A stretch of 64,000 nt of DNA from contig NC_087104.1 of assembly GCF_963855985.1 (NCBI RefSeq), positions 3,782,001-3,846,000 of the forward strand, in the 5' to 3' direction. The stretch comes from Ostrinia nubilalis (Eukaryota; Arthropoda; Insecta; Lepidoptera; Crambidae). Positions within the stretch are counted from its first letter, which is position 1. Each line of letters starts with the position of its first letter. The position numbers were made by a program, and so were the translations under genes. The notes beneath the pieces were generated by a model. It did no database searches and had not been told where the DNA came from. It saw only the letters and a list, made by a program, of their open reading frames with translations. Shown one piece after another: positions 1 through 12,800 of this stretch.

Positions 1-724
1 TTGTACAATTATCTAGTAACAAAGTTCTTAGTTTTTTTATGATAGAAACTTTGTATTTTAATTACCTACCTAGTTTTAATGATTGAATTATTTAGATCTG
101 GCCTTTTGTTCGTGCTTATGTGTAAATTGGTGATTTGGCATTGTTGGAGGCGGGAAATCGAATTTTGTAGATTTTGTGTTAGTGTTGTAACTCGCAACTT
201 TTACTCAGCCCCAATTTTATGAAGAATGTAGTTGGTGGTACTAATAATGTTATAACTATTCGTTTGTCGATAAAATATAGACATTAAATGTTCAATTCTT
301 TCAGTGTGTAGAATTTAACAAATATTTAAACTTATTTTCATGAAAAACCATGCTATTACAGTTTACTTACAAGTTACAAATAGCACACTTTCTGGAGACC
401 TCTCGTTACGTTTTGGATACCTCTTGTCACTTTTTCGATACCTCTCGTAACTTTTTGATACTTATTAACTTTTTGATACTTATTGTCACCTTTGCGATAC
501 CTCTCGCCACTTTTGCGATACCTCTCGCCACTTTTGCGATACCTCTCGCCACTTTTGTGATACCTCTTGTCATTTTTGCAATACAAGAGGTATCACAGTT
601 GCGATATCTCTCGTCACTTTTGCAATACCTCTCGCCACTTTTGATACCTCTTGCCACTTTTTCGATACCTCGCCCCACCAACGCCAAACCACCCCGCTGT
701 GTGTGACGTGAGTGGTCGCGGCAG
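1..724. other. AT-rich intron with a minisatellite at its end
   Basis: No gene seen in 1-340. From about 390 to 675 there is a tandem repeat described separately. Overlapping reading frames in this stretch simply follow the repeat. Confidence 0.6.
390..675 (+). repeat. Minisatellite, unit of about 21-22 bp
   Basis: Variants of gatacctctcgccacttttgc recur about a dozen times, with the central units nearly identical and the outer ones diverged. It sits 50 bp upstream of exon A, so it occupies the place where a branch point and pyrimidine tract are expected. Confidence 0.9.
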
Positions 725-811
725 GTGCTGTCAGACAGCGACACCGGCGCCGCGCGTTTCGCCGTGCGCCCCGTGCAAGAGGAGGACGAGCAAGCCTCGC
801 AGCCCTCCGAC
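725..811 (+). CDS. Exon A of the + strand gene
   Basis: 29 codons, phase 0 to 0, reading VLSDSDTGAARFAVRPVQEE and onward to QPSD. The acceptor is gcggcag with a weak pyrimidine tract; the donor is GAC|gtaagc. A 21-22-bp minisatellite lies directly upstream in the intron. Acidic, low complexity. Confidence 0.55.
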
Positions 812-3800
812 GTAAGCACTCATTACCTCTGCGTTTCACTGCCCGGACTCTATACCTATTAGGTCTTTTCTTAGATGCTTGTGGCTGTACTGAGACCCGT
901 GTAGGAAACTATAGATACCTGTTATTAGAACTTTTATTAGAATCTGATGCTTTGAACTGAAACCCGTTGTACGGGACTATAGATGCCTGTGAATAGGACT
1001 TATTAGATGCTTTGGACTATGCTGAGGCCTGTTTATGAAACGAAGCTCGAAACTTAACTCAATGTCTACCATAGATTGAAATTGGTTGTTTTTAAAATTT
1101 AACTTTATTACAATTAAGTCTATGGACGAGTTTGAATCGAATTCTCAGTGTCGTTTTACAACATGGATCTGAAAGTGCTTAATTAGCTGCTTTCTATTAT
1201 TTACATGCTTTTATAATCTAGATTAAGCATATCCAATCTATGAAGTAAAAAAATATAAACATATGACTGTGTAATTGTAGAACATTTTAGCGCAATTCGG
1301 ATCAATCCAGCAAATTAAAGTACCTAAATACTGAAAGTCAATATTAATTATTTTTGGAATAACCAGGTGTTTTGTAAAGTACCTCCAGTACTTCTCTGTT
1401 GCTAACTAAACATCAAATAACCAAAATGCTGTTTGTTTGCTGAAATTCATGCTATGAAAACATTTCACACAAGGGATGAATTTCAATAACACTTTCGTTG
1501 TTCTGTTATTGTACGCAAACATCATATTTTATTTACTTACTAAATTTCAGTTTACATTAAACTGTTTGGTTTCGTTTGCTAAACGCAAACATGAAAGCAA
1601 ATGATTGCTTTTATTCTGCAATTTAATGCAGAGTGCAGACTCTGGTAAGAGCAGGTAATAATTTTACTTGTATTACATTTTTTTTTTCATAAGATAACAT
1701 GAAGTAAGTAAAAATGTATTTTGATGTTCAAAGTCAAATTCTATACTACTCGTAGACAAGATATTCTGTTGTGTTCAAGAAAACACTTATTACAAAAAAT
1801 ACCATTTCTCCTTCTGATTTGACCAGTTAATCGATATTGATATGATCGATATCTACTTGTACAACACTAATGCAATGACTAACTTAGTTATAATGGTAAT
1901 AGCAACCTACATAATTTACGTAGATTTGAAACCGCGTTTTATCTTTTGTTAATGCATGGAAATATGGAGCATTGCCCCGCATAACAATGAATTATAAAAG
2001 TTTCCACCTGAATGTAGGTTACAACTACAATAACAGTTTCATTACATGCTTTAGTTAGCTTCACCTGTCTGTCGATTCAAAAGTTATATTTGATCCAGTT
2101 TTTGGATAAAATTGAACTATTTGAGATAAAGCAAAAATTGCATAGAAATACAGAATTTCTTAGCCAAAAACACTGGCTGTTTTCATGTTTCAGACAACCA
2201 TGGCTGGCTGGCTGGAAACTTATCTTTATCAAACGTCAAAAATCCATAAAACTCCGTACAAAAATACCGGTTATAGTTACGATTAAATTAAGGTGGTCCA
2301 ACTCAGCCTAACGTCTCTAGTAAAGCATCTTAGCATGTAGAAGATTATAACAAGCCTCTTTCATTATTGCTTTTGCTATTTTTCATTCTTACCAAATGGG
2401 CAGTGAAACGCGTAGTTTAAAAAGTAGCCATTTTACAATATAAATAAGACAATAACTTATCTAAACAACGCTGTTGCGGTTGACAAGACAAAAGTTGTTT
2501 AACGCCAATTAGCTAAAGTAAAGACTAAATATTTAAGCGCTCTGTGTCGTCCGAGGCAGCACTTAACTACTAAACTTAACTAAATGTTGTTGATTTGTTC
2601 GTAAAATCAAAAGGCAGACCTTTCCACTTTATCTGCGGTAGCATTAACTCCTTATTTGTGATGATTTTGCAAGCAGCAGAAGGAAAAAGTACCTACTGAT
2701 TTATTTTGTTATTACAAGTGTTTTGATTGTTTTATTTTTATTGCTTCAAATATTTCAATTTCTTTGTTACACGGTTTTTTTTAATCACTGAGACCATAAT
2801 AACCCTATTTTAACAGTTTTTATGAATTAACAAGACATGTCAGCTTGCAGACCAATATTTGAACCAAGTCTTTTCATATTTGCAATTTTATGTGGAAAGG
2901 TCTACTTCACTGTACTCGTAAGTAGAACATTTTCACTTGTTTTATTCTTGTTTGACACCATTCTTAACTTGTGTTTACATTTTTTCAATATTTTCTTTTG
3001 TTTTTGTGTATTAATTAATCAATTTTATAGTTGCATTACTTTGCCTGCTGTTTTTTAAATGTTTTAACACATTCTCACATAATTTCGAGCATGATTTTAA
3101 CACCGAGCGTATTTCAAAACATACGAGCATCAACTCTCCACATAATTTTTTTATCAGCTAAGTATTTAATCTTTGGTTAGGACGAGCTGCCTCACTCAGC
3201 TCCAGAAGTGGCAGTGGAGAAGGAGCCAGAAGCGGACTCCATTTCCACGTCATCAGGCGGCAGCGTGGCAGGGCCTGACGTCACAGTCATACCGATTGTG
3301 CGCCCTCCTCCCCCTGTCACTCCGGCTAGACAGAGGTCGTCCGATAGCAACAGGACAGAGCCGAGCGATGAGAAGAAAGGTAACAACCCATGTGAATATA
3401 CACCTGGTCTATTATATTTCCTATGTCTTGTACAGTATGTAAAAAAAACCTGTCTCATCAGTGTGATTATGGTGCCGAAAATAAAAACGAATTACTTTTT
3501 CGTACTAAAGTAATTCAATACACGAGGACGTTGCTCCCATAGTACAAGATGGTGGTGTTATTTCGGATCGGAGAAAGTTTTTTTACTTGCTGCAGAGCTT
3601 AGAAAAAATACTTCACAATACAGTGTCTATTGATTCTTACACGAATTTATGTCGCAGAATTTTTATTCAAACCTTTGGAAAATTCGCTGACCTCTACTTA
3701 TTTATTGTTTGCATTTTAAAAGATTACTTAGCTTTTCTGTGCTCTATTTATTTTCAACTGCAATTTTAGTTTATCTGTGCTTCGACTTCCCTTTTGTTCT

Positions 3801-6800
3801 TAGATATAAAGAGGTTACTTTCGTCAGTGCCCTCGACGACGGATGACGCTTTCCTACCGGAAGTGCGCGAAATGCCCGCCGACCTTCAAAGCCTGCGTCC
3901 GCGCACCACTTCCGCTGGCACGCGCCGGACGGCCAATACTAGAAGGTACGTGATGTAATACTTCATTATACATTAAATATACGAAACAATTGAAAGTTAG
4001 GCTGAGATTTTATTGACTTTACTCATCATAATTATTTTAGGTTCTTAATTTGATTTCAGGTATTTTAATTTCTGTATTTTAGTGTCAAGAGATGATGATT
4101 ACAAATACAGTACAGTACAGTCTCTAGGACTGTTAAGTTTATTTCTCAAATTGATGATAAAAATACTTTCAAATTAGTCTGAAAAAAACTTAATAAGAAG
4201 TTTTTTTTAATTGTTGAATAAGATATTGATATGATTGTAAAAATAATGTAGAATTACAGAAATGGATATAAACTACACACAAGCTCAAGCTAGGATTCAC
4301 TGGAGTAAGCATAGTGCCATACTGACCATCATGCCACGATCGAAGCATGTGTGCTGTGCCATTTTATGTTCGATTGACCCATCCTCATGAAGTCCCAGGC
4401 TAGACTATTCTGTAGGTTACAGCGTTTCTGTCAGAACTGACAATGCAATGTGACTTAAACTCAGGCGCAGTCAAATTGTTAAACTCTTATTGATGTTAAG
4501 TCTACATGATAGGTAAAATAACAGAGGCATGTAACTTTCAGTAGTATTTTAATTATATTTATAAAGAGAGAATAAACTACATAGAGTCATACTAGTTATT
4601 AAAGCCAGATCAGTTATAGATTTTGAATGTTAAATTAACATGTTTCATTAATTAAATTGTTAAATGTAGAGGCCTGATACTGACAGAGCGCTGTTTATTT
4701 GTAAAATATAGAACTGTAATCCAAAATTCTAATAAATCCCCCCGATTCAGAGTCATCCATTTTGTTTCCTCACACGATCGGCAACAGATAAAACCAAAAT
4801 TTTCACCGTCATGATTGTTTTTATAATTTTATTTTTTGTTACTTTCTTGCATCTGTTAGGAGACGGTTGTGGAAACAGTAAGTCAATTAGACTCATATGG
4901 CGATTGGCTTCGCTTCTGCATAGCTGTAGTTAGAAGTAGCTTAGTGTGTAACACTCGTAGCACACACGTCACTTGTAAATATATGACGTCATAACAACGC
5001 ACTGATTCTTCTCACAGAGCAAATCTATTAATTTTTGTGATCCTTATTTTCTAATCGACACAACATTACACACACTTTTCTGCCAATTTTTATCACGACT
5101 GGTAAAATGTTAACATCTCTATGTCTAGCTTATACGGACTGGCGTTTTTACTAAATACTTAAATACCTGTGATGATTTTTGCAATTCTCACATAATAATT
5201 TAAAAGGTAAGTTTATACAGCACAGTTTGAGCATCACAACGCCTTTCTTCATTTCCTAACTCTACAATTGAAATACAATATTAATAAACTTATTGATTCG
5301 GGCCTATTGTTTGGTCATACAAAAGAAAATACGTACCTGAACAAGTATTACTCGATTCAAACTATTTCAAATATTAATTTCAAACCTCGATTCCCTTAGA
5401 ACCTTATTGTACTATTGTTGTATAATGGTAAGTAATATAGTATTGATTTATTAAAATTTTCATGAGATTAATATGTAAATATTCACACTTATTTTATATC
5501 TCGTAATAATTTTATTACATACAGGTATGTCTAATTACTCGTATATTTATATAAATTATTTATTTATTTATCTAAAATATCTACAACACGGCTACGGCAA
5601 ACTTTAAAGTACAATGCAGCTTCAACTTTATTACACAGTGTTATACTTACACAAAAAAAAACAATGTCAATGTTGTTATCTTTTCAACTGGATAAAATTT
5701 TTTATAACGTCACGGTTATAATACAAACTTTAAAACACGTAACCGAAACACTATACAATTTATCTAAGCCACATGAAATGTTTTAGGTTCGATAGTCGAC
5801 AATAGTGTGTATGAAAAATGTGTCTTTATAAATAAAATAAAATACAAGTAAACAAAGTATTAATTTACTTAAACTAGAAGAGCTGGCCCGTATTATGAAA
5901 CCAGTTTAACGCATAATTATACACTCAAGAACAGATTCAAGCCCGTGATTGGTTTCTCAAATTAAAATCACCGGCAAAGACGTGATAGCGAGTGCAATAT
6001 TCAACTGTCTCTAATTTATGGCTTCCTGCCACACAGTTTTAAAAAATTGAATCGCTTTCATAATAAAAGTTGCTCTATGCTATGCAATGTCATTAGCCAT
6101 CTCAGACTTATCGTCGACAGCCGATCCTAAAATCATTCATGTGCCTCGAAGACGTAGCTCCATATTCTCCAGCTTCTGTCATTGACACAATCCTACACCT
6201 GCAGGAGGTCGGAAGGCGGGAACGACTGCGGGATGGGTGGCCACCACTCTGCCCAACACCTGGCTCCGAGGAGGCAGCACAGCCAGACCCATTCAGAGCC
6301 TGATAACTCCGCGGTCGACGCTGGGTCGGTCCACAACTCAACAACCGGTGAGTGTTCTCTCGTTGACTTTTAGAATTTCAACGTACAACCTATTCGAATT
6401 TACTGCGAACCTGGCAGCCGTGACGTCACATCGACGTTCTGGTGCGGACGGGGGGGTGAGTGCGTGGGAGAGTAGCATTCCAGCGAGGTGCGCAGTTAGC
6501 TCGATCGGGTTGTTGTATGTTCTTATTATATTTGTCAATGGGTAGTTGCAAAAAACTAATTTAATATCAGAGGAAAAGAAGAGGAAAGACTAGTTAAAAT
6601 ATATTTGTAGTAGGTACTCAATTTGGAGAACAACGTAATATGAGATGTGATTTTTCCTTTGTCTGACCTTTGTTAAGAAAAAACTACTTAAAAACCTTAA
6701 GAGAACCTTTTACCACAGACTTATTTGGATTCTGATAAGTTGGAAGCTTTAATGCTGTAAAGAAGTAGGATTTGGCTCAATACCCAGGGTAAATTTATGA

Positions 6801-9800
6801 AGATTAGATAATATATTTTCGTAAATAACCCCAAATCCCACCTAGCCCGACGAAAAGTCACCTTCAAAGGCTTAGGAAATGCTTTTCTTTTGGAGAGGTG
6901 AGTCAAATATATATTTTTTTAATTCTACATTAGTTTTCTAAGTTTGTAAACCCAATTTTTATTTTATTTATTATGTCACCGTGTAGGATCATACAATATT
7001 TTTCCCTCTGAAATGTATACATACCTATAATGGGCTTAATTTTAAGCCCATTCTGCGAATACATATTATCCGAGTTTTTCTTTAATAAGACTGAAATTAA
7101 AAATGCCACGTAAAATATGCGAACCTTGCAGCAATTTTCCACTAGACTTCGCTTGCACTAGCAGGATTAGCTAAATTACAACGCTCTTATGTCTGGATAA
7201 AGAGGGATTTGTATTAATCAGAGTGGCTGATGAGTCACTGCTTTATGAGGTGCTCAAAACTGTAAAGGATTTATGAGATAAACACATTTGCATGATCATC
7301 TCATTTTACTAAATAATAGTATGTGTATTGTGTAGGTTATGCCTTTAAATAAATAATAAATATAGGTAGATGATGATTGTGATTAGGAGATTAATTCCCA
7401 CCTGACAAATCGTAGAAAAAAAAATCTTTCTAGTTGATTGTGTCCATAGTGCTTATCTGTAAGTAAGAAACTTTCGCCCCAACTTCATCGCTATAAAAAT
7501 GCGAATATACCCAGAGTTATTTTTAAATTTGAGTTCATCAAGCTCTACATTAATTTTTAGCTTTAATGAGGTGAAAACTCAGAATTACATGTGTGAAGGG
7601 ACGTACTACTCTCTCATTTTAATTTTAATTCGTATGCATAGTTGTACAGTAGTTTGTCGCCCCTTTGCTATGGAAATTCGGAATGTAAAGTGACGTGTGG
7701 GAGTTATGCAGTTGAGTCTTGGACGATGTAACTAGCATCCTAATGGCCATGCATCTTAGCAAAAACTACTTGGTAGTGCTGCATATGACGTTGGTTAGAC
7801 GAACTCGTCGACCGAATTTGCACAGTAAAGCTACTGTATTAATTGCTTAATGTTCTGTACCTCGTCGCCAGCATAGCAGCTGGATGCAAAATAACGACAC
7901 TATGCTTTAAATGAGATTACGGTACACTTACACACAAAGTTAGAAGGTTCACAAGAGAGTATGTGACAACCTCGTAAATTGATCTTCCATGTTATGTTGG
8001 GGGACATTTATGTCCCAGTAACTGAATAACTAAACCAACTTCTAAGTCTTCTACTTTAATATTCAGTCACAAAGCACCTTTTTCTTTTAGCTTAAACTTT
8101 TTAAAACTTTATCTTAGAAGAAGTTATCAGAGTGCAAAATCTTGCTTCTTTTATGATTTGATATTTAAAAAGCCTTTTCATGAGAATGAACGATGCTGGC
8201 TTTCTTTGCATATTGGTACCTACCTACATCAGACTATGGAACAAAAAATATAGTTTGATTTGCTACCAAATTGGCGCCTTTTTATTCTAGCAACTGGTGT
8301 AATCAGCTGGCACCTTATTAAAATATTGCTTTTTTTCCATTAGCACGGAGAAAAACAGTATTTTGCTATCCGGACTCCATTTGGAATTTAAAACATTATA
8401 TTCTAGTAGAAAAGGATTCAGCATGCTCTATCAGCAACAAGTTACGCTGAAATTAAAACCAACAATTTTCCTGTCGTTCTGAGAAATAAAGACGTGTACT
8501 AAAATATTTGTTTTTAATTAGAAACAATGCATAACTTTGAAAGACATCGTCTAGTAAACTTAGAACACACGTGGTGTTTATGGAATGGGTTTGCTTTACC
8601 CAACTTTGTTGCGACCGAACGATGCATTATGCAAGAAGCATCTTAGACGCGGGCGTGGAGCAAAATATTAATATTTACTCAAGACTTATTTCTCGATTTG
8701 AATTTTTTACATGATATTAAAATGTGAAAAGCACGGTTGGATATTTTCAGTCTAAGGTCGGAAAATTGAGCAAGAAATGATTGATTTCTTTTCAAATTCA
8801 GGAATATACAATTCAGTTAAAGCTTCGGTGATCTGTGAAACAAGTATTGAAATGAGCGGGAAATGAGAAACATAGGCTCAAGCGTTTAAACTTTGGTTGA
8901 AATAAACTTGCTCAGTTGACGTCACATAACAGTGTGTCATTTTAAACTGTCATATGACGTCACGAGATTCCAAATATCTTTAGATTAGAATGCCACAGCC
9001 AAAGAAATGTAAGAAATGAAAAATTGCATATTTCCTACCGTTCCTACAACGCCTGCCCGTTTTCCAGGGCGGCAATCAGGCTGGGAAGCGACGGGCGGCG
9101 CGGCAGGCATCCCGGCGGGCCGCACTCGCGTCGGCAACACGCCGCGCTCGCTGCTGCTAGCTATGCACGAATACACCAGCATCACAGACGAGCTGGAGAC
9201 CGTGTATGGACTGTTCTCGCCGCCGCACACGCCTAGGTAAGTTCCACATAGATACCTTTCAGCCAAGCTGGTAGATGACAGCGGCAGGGATCTCGTCGGC
9301 AACACACCGCGCTCGCTGCTGCTAGCCATGCACGAGTATACCAGCATCACGGATAAACTGGAGACTGTGTATAGACTGTTCTCGCCGCCACACACACCTA
9401 GGTAAGTTCCACATAGGTACCTTTTAGTCAGGTTGGTAGATGACAGCAGCGGGAATTCCGGATGGCGGCACATGAGTCGGCAATACACTGCGCTCGCTGC
9501 TGCTAGCAATGCACGACTATACCAGCATCACGGATGAAGTGGAGACTGTGCATGGGCTGTTTTCGCTACCAGACATGCCTAGATGAGTGCAAAGTGTAAT
9601 CCTTGCAAAGACTGATGTTGTATTCTACCAGACAAACTGTTCTTGCAGAGCAGAATAGGGCCACTACCATTCTTCCCGTGGACGTCGTAAAAAGGGACCT
9701 TGGAACAAACGCGAACATCAGGATTCGTTTTAAAGATCCGGGTGATTCTGGCAGAATATAATAGGACCACTCCCACTCTTCTGCAAAGAACTCAATGCTG

Positions 9801-12800
9801 TAAAGAAGAATAAGGGCCCAATGTGCCAAAATCAGACCATTTGACCAGCGCGTGGGGAGTGTAGACCAAATCCTCCATTTCCTTATATCATTAGGCTATC
9901 GAAGCAGCCTACTGCGGGACGTCGATTATACTTAAAGTAACCAAACTTTCAAAACATTGCCTTTTATATTGTACTAGCTGACCCGGCGAACTTTGTTCCG
10001 CCTTAATGGCAATAAATAAGCAGACTTTTTTTTTTTAATTTCGAACGGGATAAAAAGTATCCTAGCCTAACTAGTTATGTCCTTCTCCTGGCTCTAAACT
10101 ACCTCCCTGACAATTTTCAGCTAAATCGGTTCAGCCGTTCTTGAGTTATAAGTGGAGTAACTAACACGACTTTCTTTTATATATATAGATTAGTCGATTC
10201 TCTATGATTATTATCGATACATGCGTGTAACGATGCACCCCTAGTTAATGACTTTTCCTGAAAAAACCCAATACTCCAATATAATGCCACTTCAATACCC
10301 AATTACTGTCAACAGATGTACAATAAACATACATTATAGATGTTCACAATGGCCCGGAGACAATTACCTCCGTAATCATTCCCTGGGTACAGACAACGGC
10401 ACTGTGATATCTTATGTAGCAGGAATAGATGCTATTTTGCTACAAAAATGTGTAGCGGATGTGCTGTCGACTGTACCTACAGGTCGAACATAAAATGGGA
10501 GTGTGCAGGAGGTACGTCCTATTTTCAAGCTACATGTTTTTAAACAGTATTGTTACAAATTAAAATACGCACTTTCTTGTATCTGGTTTTAAGGTAGTAT
10601 ATCTTGCCACTACTTTGTAAAGCTGCAACGCTGTAAGTATGCAGGGAATTTTTGATATTTATTCACCCGTTTTTCTTATAGCTAGGTATATGTACTACAA
10701 TGATGATATCTGGTATACCTAAATGTTCTTACTCATTCTATAGACCATATACAAAAGTCAAAATATACAAAAGACTCGAACGGATTCTAACCCACAAAAT
10801 TAAATACCAGCCGGCATACATGGAGTGGACCTACTGTATTTACATGTGTAGGTACGGGTCTTCCACGTTAACTCATATTGGCTGATTCAATCTACTAGAC
10901 CAGCTACCCGCTGGGCAAGCTGAAATTATTAGGTACCTACAATAAAAGTAATCAATGAATATCAGTAAGGTAATACCTAACCATATTAGTTCCTAAGTAA
11001 TAAAGTCAGTGGTATAAAATAAAAACACGTTTTTACCTCTTCCCTGCATAGTGAATTATATTAACTAAGCAGATATCCTATCCTATAGACATCATAATCC
11101 GAAGAGAGGTGTCTCTGGATTTTCCAATAAGTAAGTATTATCACAGAATAAGTAAGTATTATCTTTTACCAGATGTAGTAGGTTTTGTAAATGCTCGTAC
11201 TTTTACAGTCACAAAATACCTACGTGCACATTGACAGAAAGAGGGAGGACTGTCTATTTTGAAACTACGACCGATTTATGTCTTAAGGTAGCCTTTCTAA
11301 CTAAGCGTCACAGACGCAGCGTCTTTATCTTTGGTCTTGTGCCACCAACGCAGCGTCACTAACTTGCTTCGAAAGGCTACCTTTAAGACCAAAGCCTTTT
11401 ACCTTTAAATGTATTTAGTATGTACCTACAGACGACGGTATGTCAAACTACGAGTGTGAACGCGCGCGTATATACCTAATTATTTTAATATTCAAATATT
11501 AAGCTGAATTAGGTACTCCACCACTCTTACTTTGTCGCTCGTCCCGTTTGTGGGTGCGGGCCTTAAAGTTCGCAATTTAACGGGCCAATGTGATTCAGCA
11601 ATCGAGAACGGGTATTAAATCCCATACAAATGAGCTCGAATTATGGATAAATCCCGCGTAGATTGGGAGAAATGGGGGAATATCAGTTTTGATTGCCATA
11701 TTAAGCTGTCATTGCAACTTAATAGTGAATAAACAAAATTGGTTTTATGAGGGTTCACTAAATCGATTTTAATAATAAGCGTCGCTGTCTACTGAAGAGT
11801 TAGTAACGACTCCGTGGTCTAGTCAACTCTAGTGGATAGCTCGATTTCCATAATTATGGATCACACACACACACGTAATATAATTATGTTTATTTAATCC
11901 CTGATTATAAAAAAGATAAAATATTATTCCGTAAGTAAGGTACATAAAGAGACAATTTAATAAACTTTTGGTATAAAACAGCATTGTAAGACGATTATGG
12001 ATGCTAGCATCGGCTTCCATGCCTCGGAAAAACGTCGAAAACAATTGGTCTGATTAAGTGATGTCAGAATTCTGTATTAGTGTAAGACTAAATAAATAGG
12101 TAATTAGGTACACTTATTCATTGCTTCCAACTGTATCTTCACTTTCACTGGTTATAGATAACTAACGTAAATATTGTTCCCAGGACTCCCATCACGTCTC
12201 GCCTGCTGTCCCCCGCTCGCGCCACGTCCCCCTCAGTCCGTCGACGTCACGCCAGCGAGATGTCGAACCCTGAGTTCGCACTCTTCATGGAGAAGGAGCA
12301 TCTTAGAGGCGCCGAGGAAGACGACTACATCATCATGCAAAACCTCATCCAGAGGCGGTGAGGATCTTACTCTTACGAGGTGGCGGGGTCTGTGTGATTG
12401 CTAGACTTGTGGTCTGATATTTGCTTCACATTCTTTCTCCAGTTGCAGTAGGCTTAGGATGCGCGCCACGATAATGTTTTATCGAGGCATTTTATCGATT
12501 TTGCACGATAAGCCCATACATTTGTCGTCTAAACGATAAAATTTTATCACTGCGCGCTTCCTAGCTCAGCTGGAAAAGATACTATGGGAAAAACCCCATT
12601 TATGTATACTTATTCGCTTCATGGTTAAACTGTTCTATATAAATGGAATAACCATTGCTGAAAAACGTATAGGATTAGTGAAATAGATAAGTTGTTAAAG
12701 CATTACAATTCCTATTTTATTTGTGAGTCATAATGAAAAATTTAATATGACGTTGAGATTTATGCTTCAGAAACAATTTTCTTCTTTAACTTCCATACTC

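Noticed and set aside
350..819. Open frames with ATFAIPL or RYRKSGE repeats
   Set aside because: They result from the 21-22-bp minisatellite and overlap an intron.
6415..6475. Eighth exon-tail copy (exon D)
   Set aside because: Only a short stretch resembles the exon D end plus gtgagtg; too weak to separate from chance.
9566..9829. 87-codon minus-strand frame
   Set aside because: It lies in a dispersed repeat and shows no splice borders or domain.
9972..10190. Functional regulatory element because of strong sequence order
   Set aside because: The wording is that of a common LINE/SINE 3' end, also present at 46983.
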